From Chrysopilus asiliformis (lineage: Eukaryota; Arthropoda; Insecta; Diptera; Rhagionidae), in contig OZ035962.1 of NCBI GenBank assembly GCA_964034945.1, forward strand, positions 28,455,530 through 28,519,529: a DNA stretch of 64,000 nucleotides, given 5' to 3'. Each line of letters opens with the position of its first letter. The stretch's first letter is position 1. Below, piece by piece: positions 56,638 to 64,000 of this stretch. The translations under genes were made by a program, and so were the position numbers. The notes beneath the pieces are model-generated. The model was not told the origin of the DNA. It saw nothing but the letters and a program-made list of their open reading frames with translations, and searched no databases.

Positions 56638-57150
56638 TTATACTCTATATGAGAATCATATAGAAGCATATTAGATCCGTCTGTCCGTCCGTCTGTCTGT
56701 TTGTCCGTCCGTGAACATCATAACTTTCGAAAGGATTGAGGTAGAGGAAATTTTCTGCAGATGAACTAGCAAAATTTAACCACTCTTCCACCTCCCCCCC
56801 ATACAAACGAAACAGTTATTTGCGATTTTCTCAAAAACAGAAAAATTTATAAAAGTAAAAAAAAAATTATAAAAGTTTAGAACAGATTTGACATAACTCA
56901 TCCCTACATCAAAATCCAGTTGGGCCACTCCTTTCCGCCTGCCCATACAAATAGAATACTTTTTTTTCCTATTTTCCCGAATACGGTGCACAGTACCGAA
57001 GTATATATAAAAACGAAATGTCTTTAGAATATGATTTTACATAACCGTTCCATACATCAAAATCCAATCCAACCAATTTTTCCTCCCTCGGGAAAAAAGG
57101 AATTTTTTTAAGTACAAATTTTGTCAGTGATCATATAGAGTATTTGACGA
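56638..57150 (+). mobile_element. HINE-like family 3
   Basis: It opens with TATACTCTATATGAGAATCA, which forms the hairpin CTATATGA-GAA-TCATATAG. A CCGTCTGTCCGTCC microsatellite (56678-56712) and a core follow, and it ends in TGATCATATAGAGTA. TACTCTATATGA and TCATATAGAGTA are subterminal inverted repeats. The layout matches families 1 and 2 although the sequence differs. One copy is seen. Confidence 0.6.
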
Positions 57151-59579
57151 GTGACTAATTGTAGTTTTTCTTATGTTTTTCATATAGAAATAGTTTCAAT
57201 ATTGACCCTTGCTGTCAAGGGAAAAAATTTACATAAGGATTGTAAATTTTACGATTTTTTAAATGTTTTTTTGTTTATTTACAATCATGGTGGCGTATAG
57301 CTGGGATTTATGTGACATGTTTACTTATTCTATTGTTTTTTTCTTGAGCAATTAAGCATAAATCAGATTCAATTTAAGTTAAACGCCTGTATAAATTGTC
57401 TTATTGTTTCACCTACAACTAATACGATTTCATAATATTTCAATATAAACTCAACTAATGTTAATATTAGAGGGTAAGGTGAAAAGTTCCAAACTTGGCA
57501 AGTAAAACACATGATTTCACGTAGAAAAAAGGGTAAGGGTGTAAAAAAGGGTGACAAATTTGCCTGGAGTGCAGAGAAAAAAATTAATCTTTATTTTAGC
57601 TGGAAACCAAATTTTTTCGAGTTTTTTTTTAAACTCAATTCCAATTTTTGTCGAGTTTAAAAACGCAAAGTTGCCGAAATTAGAAATCATAATGTCTTAA
57701 ATACGACACTTGCTTTTTTACAAAAAAAAACACCACATCTAGTTCAATGCAAAATTTATTGCACATCGATAGCACGACAATAACCCAAAAAATATGTCTT
57801 TAAAGGCTAACCTTGTATTAAATCATATCTTTAAACTACATTAATATGAAAAATAATAGAAACCAAATGATTCAAGAAAAAAATCTTATTCGATTAAATA
57901 TTTTATTTGATGCTTTGCGACTGATCTCTCTTACACCGCAGTTAGTCATAATAATGTTATTTTATGAATGATATCTCGATAATTTATCATGTGAATCTTT
58001 TGGACAAAACATAAATCGATGATATTCAAAAAGGCATAAAGAGAAAAAAAAATGCCCGGAGAATTTTCGTTGAACAAAGTGTAAAAGGTTATTAAGAGTT
58101 CAAATTGCGCGATCATAAACTTGGGGAGCGTCTGTCTGACTTGGGGTTTGCGATGAACCTCCGTTTGAATTCAAACCGGAGCCCCCAACCTATATAGTAT
58201 GGATTATAGATACTTACAGTCTGAATAGGATGACTGTCTGAAACTTTGGCTCAACATTCAAACTCTGACGACTATCATGCCACAATAAATCACCGCGTGC
58301 ACTCGTCAAAAGTGCTTGGAGCACGGGGTCTTAAAAGGCACCTTCGGCGGGCAAAAATAAAAGAAAAAAAGACAAAAACCAACCAACCGAGAAACCAGCC
58401 GACCGATAGACATCAAAGAATTGTAAAATTACCCAAAGCTAAAGACATTAGCCATAGAGAATGCGCGCACACAAAGCGACAGATGATCAGCGATCGAGCG
58501 CGAATGAAAATCTTTAAAAAATTCTTCAAGATTTGCTGCGTCAATGTGTGTGCGTGTGGCCTTTCGCGATCAATCTCCTTAGATGAATACTTTTCTCACT
58601 TAAAGACGTGATTGATCGCAGCGATATATTTCAATCTTGATCATAACTTCAATGGTGAGAACTTCGATCCGATCCATTGGCGGAATTGTGATGCCAGACT
58701 TTTCTTGGTGTCAATCGAGTCGGGCATTAATTTTTTTTGCTCGATAAGCGATTTCGTATGCAAATGTTTTGATGCTTTTATTTATTACAATTATCGTTGC
58801 TTTTTTGGATATTTATAAATCTTAGATTCTAAATCTTTGGATACTTTGAAGTTTTTTTTTGTTGTCTTCGAAGCGAACGTAAAAAAGTGTTTTTAAAGGC
58901 ACTTTTCATTTGATTTTATTACTTTGAAATTTGGTTTGGTTTTATTTCGCATCTGTAATTAAATTTATTTAGTAACGCCGCCTACAAAATTAATTTTGTA
59001 GACTTAATTTTTTTTTGTGACGACTGAGAAGTTTAGGACCCTTTTTGACGGGACCGAAAAAATGAAGAGCTGTTTTCAAATCGTTGAACATTTGTGCCCC
59101 CAAAACATTCAGAGCCAAAATGCTGGGAAAAAAATTGGCCACCCGAAATTTTGCACCCAAAATCCTGGGAAAAAAATTAGCCACCCGAAATTTTGAGACT
59201 CCAAAACTTACAAAAGTTGTAACATAAAGATTTAAAAAAAATTAAGTATACATCGTAAATAGTATATCATTGAAAACACATTTTCAATTCAGCCTTTATT
59301 AAAATCGCCCTTTAATTTTTGATAATTCTTAAACAACACTCGTAAAACCCGACTGTTTAAATATTGGAAACGCCCCTTACTTAATTACATTGTTTTTATA
59401 TGATTCATCCGAAATTAGATCTTGTTTAAAACTTTTGGCGTTGCTTTCAACAGGTATCGCCAAAATTTTTAGAATGACCTCATCAATTGACAATAACAAC
59501 CCCATTAATAGCAAAGGGCTTAATTAGGGGTAATTAACTCGAACGTTTCAGGTACCTGTCCTTTTTCTAATTTTTGGCA
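57151..59579. other. Unassigned region upstream of the kinesin-like gene
   Basis: A less AT-rich segment at 58.1-58.7 kb holds the 121-codon frame 58246-58611 (+), rich in Lys and Arg, with no known family. A tandem duplication is listed at 59113-59200. The rest is AT-rich. Confidence 0.4.
59113..59200. repeat. ~42-bp tandem duplication
   Basis: Two units share CCTGGGAAAAAAATTRGCC and ACCCGAAATTTTG. Confidence 0.8.
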
Positions 59580-59616
59580 CATAAAAGGATGTTTGGTCCT
59601 AATCGCGTTCAGTTTT
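59580..59616 (+). promoter_or_regulatory. Core promoter of the kinesin-like gene (predicted)
   Basis: A TATA-like CATAAAAGG starts at 59580. An arthropod initiator TCAGTT has its A at 59611, 30 bp downstream of ATAAAA, which is the standard spacing. This predicts a 135-nt 5' leader before the ATG at 59746. The match is by sequence only. Confidence 0.6.
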
Positions 59617-59745
59617 GCTAAAACAACAGCGGAGAAAGATCTAAGAACAGTTTTGAAAAATCAATTCTAAATTTTAATCAAAAACGAATTGAAAAATTCC
59701 ACATTTTTTTCAAAAAGTGAAAAGTTTGATCTCAAAAAGTGAAAA

Positions 59746-60858
59746 ATGGCTCTCGAAACAGCACAAATTTGCAACCCGGAACCATTATCATCGGAAATCA
59801 ACAATTATTTGGTGAAGCATTTCGCATTTGTGGCAAAAGTCAGCAACGAAAGGATGCAATATTTAAACTCGTTTCTGCAAGATATCGAAATTATCAAGGC
59901 AGCTTCAAATGAGGCTCTAAAAATGAAGTCTTTGGTGGAAAATCTAAAATCGATTGAAAGTGGAAATCTGCGGCTCAAGGAAGAAAACGCTCAACTGAAG
60001 AGTGAGAACACAGTTTTGTGTCGAGAAGTCATCAAGCTCAACAATCAGAACACTGCGTTCATGAAACACAACATGACTTTGATGCAGGATCTTTCCGTGT
60101 CGAAGAAAGCGAATTTGACGCTTGCGGCGAAATTGGATGGGTTGCAAAATCAGGTGAAGGATCTTCAGCAGAAAACCGCCGAGATGGAAAAATCATCGAT
60201 GGGAACCCTTAGGAGAGTTTCTCAAAATGAATTCGAGTCAAATCAAGGTTTGAGCAGTAGTGGATACCAACAACCGCCATGGATAAAAACTATTGCGAAA
60301 TCGATAAAAACATGCCACACTAAGGAACAATTCGAATTGGCGAATGCAATTTGCAAAACGGCATACTCTGAATTACAGAAATTGACCGGAAGTGATCATC
60401 CAGACAACGCTGAACTATATGAGCTTCTATCCAGGGTGTATTCTGCCCAAAATGAATTTCCTGCAGCGATTGCTGCTCTTCATGATGCACTCAAGATTCG
60501 ATCAAATTTGTATGGACAAAACCATCCAAATATTGTGGCAACAACAAATCGTTTGGCGGAACTCAATTGGAGAGAAGGAAAGCTGGAAGAAACTGAGAAA
60601 CTCTACGAAACGGGATTGGAAATCTTGAAGAATTCTTATGGATGCGAGCATGTAAAGTACGGAAAACAACTCACGATGTTGGCGCTATTTTATCAAAACC
60701 GAGGATTGGGTGAAAAGACAAAGGTTTACTTGGAACAGGCATTTGCGATTTTCGATACGAAATATGGGGATATTCGGAGTCTATCGGCAATCGATAAAAG
60801 TTTTAATTTCCGAATGAAGGTAGAAAACTTTAGGAAGAATTCCATTAATGGAATTTAG
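59746..60858 (+). CDS. Kinesin-light-chain-like protein, intronless, short
   Basis: The 370-residue product resembles kinesin light chain, the cargo-binding subunit of kinesin-1. Residues ~52-150 form a heptad-rich coiled coil (KSIESGNLRLKEENAQLKSE), matching the segment that binds heavy chain. A Ser/Gln-rich linker follows to ~175, then four degenerate TPR modules at about 177-216, 219-257, 260-299 and 302-341. Signature pieces are GSDHPDNAELYELLSRVYSA, GQNHPNIVATTNRLAEL and KQLTMLALFYQNRG. Typical KLC is ~500 residues with six TPRs; here the protein ends after the fourth, with a short basic tail. The start lies in a good context (AAAAATGGC) and there is no intron. Its composition is clearly coding and the frame is unbroken, so it is probably functional. 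It may be a retroposed, diverged paralog. Homology is confident; cargo and heavy-chain binding are inferred. Confidence 0.88.
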   Translation: MALETAQICNPEPLSSEINNYLVKHFAFVAKVSNERMQYLNSFLQDIEIIKAASNEALKMKSLVENLKSIESGNLRLKEENAQLKSENTVLCREVIKLNNQNTAFMKHNMTLMQDLSVSKKANLTLAAKLDGLQNQVKDLQQKTAEMEKSSMGTLRRVSQNEFESNQGLSSSGYQQPPWIKTIAKSIKTCHTKEQFELANAICKTAYSELQKLTGSDHPDNAELYELLSRVYSAQNEFPAAIAALHDALKIRSNLYGQNHPNIVATTNRLAELNWREGKLEETEKLYETGLEILKNSYGCEHVKYGKQLTMLALFYQNRGLGEKTKVYLEQAFAIFDTKYGDIRSLSAIDKSFNFRMKVENFRKNSINGI

Positions 60859-60964
60859 GAGAGTTTTTAACGAATATAACAAAACTTGTTTTAAAGTGGC
60901 TTTAAGAAATTGACGATAAACAAAACTTTGAAATTATTGTATAAATTAATGTAGATTGTTTTAG

Positions 60965-60970
60965 AATAAA
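60965..60970 (+). terminator. Polyadenylation signal of the kinesin-like gene
   Basis: AATAAA lies 107 nt after the stop codon, followed by A- and T-rich DNA, as in an insect 3' end. Confidence 0.7.
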
Positions 60971-61369
60971 AAAAATTTGATTAAAAAAATTTTTTGTTGA
61001 AATTGTTTTTGTTCAAAAATTCATAAAGTGCTTTCTCAATTCATAAAGACGTTACACTGTTGGGGGAATGGAGCGTGATCGCGAAGAAAGGAGAGGGAGG
61101 GGCTAAAATTATCAAAAAACGGACAGTCCAAAATTCAAATTATTATTTAAGGTAAAAACTATTCGAAAAATTTAAACTGTCTTAAAAACTTTCAAAAGAA
61201 ATATGTGTTAAATCTGATGGTTTGAAATTGTCGCGCTTTTTGTATAAAACATCCTTTATTTACTTAATTAAATTGGAAAAACCTGAAAGTCCATTCATGA
61301 ACTAGGAGTCACACCTTCTACCTGTGGTCCCCGAAGTAATTAAAAACTAATTAAACTATTGGGTTTTCC
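60971..61369. other. 3' flank of the kinesin-like gene
   Basis: AT-rich spacer up to the hAT element. No second TPR block is found here, so the short C-terminus is not explained by a nearby frameshift. Confidence 0.5.
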
Positions 61370-62276
61370 CAGTGTTGTGCCGCGTAGTCTACGTGGTGTA
61401 GACTACACCATTGTCTACGCGTAGACTATTACTGTAGACAATGGTCTATTCTCTACGCGTAGACAATGTAGACAATCAATAAAAAAAAGGATAGCTGATT
61501 TAGTTTTAAAATCTCATTTTCTTCAATCAATTTTACCATAATAAAGCACAATTTTCAGGAAGCAATCGCCAAGTGCTGTAATGGAGAACTTCAGAGCAAA
61601 CTTTAGTGGCAATTCTAATTCTTTTCATGCAATCTAAGCGGCTTTTTTTTAATTTTTGCAATTGAAATCACATTGAATTCTAAAATCTTTTTGCTTTACA
61701 CATTTTTCTATATAACGAACCGTTTATTTAAAAAACTGATTCATTTGTATGGGATGGCTTTGCTCATTTAAGAATATCTGTTTAATTTTTTCGAAAAACA
61801 CTAGTCTTGAGCTTAATTCCGTTGAGAGTCATCGTATTTACAGATAGACGGAAATCTATACGGAAGTCATTCAAATCAAATAAAGTAAATCAAATACCCC
61901 TAATATAAAAAATATTAAAAAAAAACCTACCAAAACTAATTCAAGAATTAATTTTTTGCGCTTATATGTATTGTACATAAATCAATCATAATCAGAATCA
62001 TTGTCTTCTTCGTAATATAAATTATCATTTTTTCGCCAAGAATAATAAATATGGAGTAGTTTTTTAGACCTTTCAAAGGTCAGTCGATTTCGGCTTTGAG
62101 AATATATGACTCACTGATGACTTTGTTTTGACAGATATGAGAAAGTCTACATTGTCTACGCAAAGTCGACATTGTCTACGCCAAAGTCGACATTGTCTAC
62201 GCCAAATCTATTGTCTACGCTATTGTCTACACTGAAGTGTAGACAATTAAAGTCTACGCGTAGAGGAACAACACTG
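61370..62276. mobile_element. hAT-type non-autonomous element
   Basis: A 907-bp element with ends CAGTGTTGTGCCGCG and, from the right, CAGTGTTGTTCCTCTACGCG. A perfect 8-bp duplication GGTTTTCC lies at 61362-61369 and 62277-62284. CAGTG-type ends and 8-bp duplications define hAT. Both subterminal regions are packed with TTGTCTACGC, GTAGACAATG and GTCGACATTG motifs. These are probably transposase-binding repeats. The centre encodes no transposase. Confidence 0.9.
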
Positions 62277-62284
62277 GGTTTTCC

Positions 62285-62458
62285 TAAGTATTGGTTTTCT
62301 AAGTATTGGGGACATCTGTTAGTGCCTGTTTACTTGAGCGATTTTTAGTCGCTCAATCGCGCGATACGTCAGAAAAACAAGGCCATTTTTGTACCTGCGA
62401 CGCCTAGGGTGTAATTTCAAATGGTGGCGCTTTTCTCTTTATTGCTATTTTTACAATA
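62285..62458. other. Spacer
   Basis: Holds a short direct repeat (GTTTTCCTAAGTATTGG and GTTTTCTAAGTATTGGG) next to the hAT target site. No gene seen. Confidence 0.5.
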
Positions 62459-62951
62459 AGGGTATTCACAGTACTCTTTTAATTTTGGGTATTCGGTGTT
62501 TTCGGTAATATTAAAAGACTGAAAATATTCTGCTGTGAACATCCCACAGCACAGATTTGAGAACAGCGCTTTTATTGGATACGTGACCAAATCATGAACT
62601 GCGAATTTGATTGTAAAATATGTCATATACCTTTAAATTCATGTGTGATGTATTCTTTTGAATTTATATTGTGGCAACGGCTATCAAAATTGAAAAAATT
62701 TGCAGTCCGATGAGATTAACAAAAAACCAGCGAGAAAATTTGAGAACTAAAAAAATTACTAGCCCCACTCGCGGTTGATTCTTGATACCGAATAACCGGG
62801 CCGGAAAACACGACTCAAGGCATGTCTACAATTACCGAATCCGGTAATTCATTTTTACATGAACCAAATTACCGTCTCGGTAAAAATCTGTTAAATTGAA
62901 TTACCGAGCGGTAAAATTACTCGCAATTTAAAAGAGGACTGTGAATACCCT
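62459..62951. mobile_element. Inverted-repeat element (AGGGTATTCACAGT)
   Basis: The ends AGGGTATTCACAGTACTC and, from the right, AGGGTATTCACAGTCCTC extend as inverted repeats through TTTTAAATT. Near the right end, ATTACCG and CGGTAA motifs recur at 62843-62915. No target duplication is evident and no transposase is encoded. The superfamily is not certain. Confidence 0.7.
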
Positions 62952-64000
62952 GACTATGTTAGTTGCCGTGAAGAGCACAAAAATTTTGACAAATTTTTGC
63001 TTCGGACTGTGTCGCTCTTAAGTTAAATCCCTGCTTCGCATTCCATGTAATATTTTTTTCCTGTGGAGCATTTTTGTTTATTGATTATCTTTGGACTTGA
63101 TTTCTCGGTTTTCGTTCAAAACATATTTGGTTTTCTATACGAAATTGGTTGTTTCGTTGTTATTCTGCTTCAGTCAAACTTTCTCAACCCCACATTATCG
63201 TGTCCCTGTTGGACCATAAATAAATATGGTTACCCTAGATTTAATATGTGCTTTTATGATCGAAAGTTCATAAAAAATTTCAACAAATTTTTCTTGGTCA
63301 AAATCGAGAAAAAATTCCAGTCAATGAATTTTTTTACAATACTTAATATTTGTTAAATGATGATAATTTCCATAAATTATGGATAAATTTTGAACATATG
63401 AAAATGAAACCACATAATTGAATGTATTTAACAATTTTGCATTGTGAAATTGACGCCTTCCAACAATTTTACCCGTTCGTTGACTAAAATTAAGTGCGAT
63501 TTATTGAAATTCAATGAACCATTTTGTATTATTCATTATTGTATCAATGAATCGATGAAAACTTTCAAATAAATAGGCAAACATTTTCATATTTCCATTT
63601 ATTCAATTGATTTAATCTGCCATGCCATGGCTGGCGTGTTATCGTACACTTCCATGAATAGGAAATTTCAACCAAAAATTTTGTATTAATGGCGATGGGG
63701 AAAATAAGCAGAAATTTGGTTTTGTAGTATTAGCAAAACTACCCATTGATTTTCCGCACAGCTGGTGGCAGAATTAAATTATAGGCAATCCTGAAAGGGA
63801 CTTAAGGGGTTAAAAATATTTAGCATGGAAGTTTTCCGATAAGACAATCAATTCTAGCGTAGATTGGGTGGAAGAATTTCTGGTAGCTTTAGACATTTTT
63901 GTCTGAAAATCAGTTGAAACATTTTGGTCCAAAAATCCTTTTGAAATTTTTGAAATATAAACACCAAAAATCCTTTTGAAATATCTTAAAAAACGAAATC
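62952..64000. other. AT-rich non-coding end of window
   Basis: The frame 63063-63356 (+) is Phe/Ile-rich on T-rich DNA and shows no domain. Nothing else is recognised. Confidence 0.5.

Noticed and set aside
58246..58611. 121-codon basic open frame
   Set aside because: Lys/Arg-rich and without a known domain. It could equally be leader or regulatory DNA.

Overview
The window is a 64-kb piece of AT-rich animal nuclear DNA, almost certainly from an arthropod and most likely an insect. The evidence is the near absence of open genes, the dense mix of short non-autonomous DNA transposons, Helentron-type repeats built like the Drosophila DINE-1/mini-me elements, mariner, Tc1, hAT and piggyBac-type remnants, and one gene with an arthropod-type TATA plus TCAGT initiator promoter. 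I see no bacterial, organellar or viral genes, no CRISPR array, and no convincing tRNA or rRNA gene. The species cannot be named from this sequence.

Only one gene is well supported: an intronless kinesin-light-chain-like gene at 59.75-60.86 kb (+). It has a plausible core promoter 135 nt upstream and a polyadenylation signal about 100 nt downstream. It keeps the coiled coil and four TPR-like modules but stops before the last TPRs of ordinary kinesin light chain, and it looks like a diverged, possibly retroposed paralog. A few short exon-like islands with splice-site matches (13.87-13.98, 20.56-20.63, 33.97-34.06 and 37.79-38.00 kb) are weak candidates for exons of other genes.

Layout: 0-5.4 kb is AT-rich intergenic or intronic DNA with a truncated Helentron repeat, a perfect hairpin and a TAA-flanked MITE. 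From 5.4 to 12.5 kb there is a cluster of six same-orientation copies of one Helentron-associated repeat (HINE family 1), mixed with a fold-back element and a partial Helitron. From 12.5 to 24.5 kb there are AT-rich MITEs, HINE family 2 copies and two TA-flanked CACTCAG MITEs. At 24.5-28.5 kb lie a complete but dead Tc1-type transposon, a ~110-bp minisatellite interrupted by a HINE, and a small canonical Helitron. At 28.7-30.1 kb a nest of three elements shows clean insertion footprints. From 30 to 43.4 kb the DNA is mostly unassigned, with a TTAA-flanked MITE and a tiny pogo/Tigger-like MITE. At 43.5-46.8 kb is a 3.3-kb member of the CACTCAG family with a degenerate ~22-bp repeat array and two nested elements. 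From 48 to 57 kb there are a HINE family 2 copy, a 13-bp tandem array, a palindromic MITE, an internally deleted mariner-type element, a mariner transposase pseudogene and a third HINE-like family. The last part holds the kinesin-like gene, a hAT MITE with a perfect 8-bp target duplication, and another inverted-repeat element.

Apart from the kinesin-like gene the window is a record of transposon activity. Nested insertions give a relative order: HINE family 1 inserted into most other families and appears to be among the youngest.
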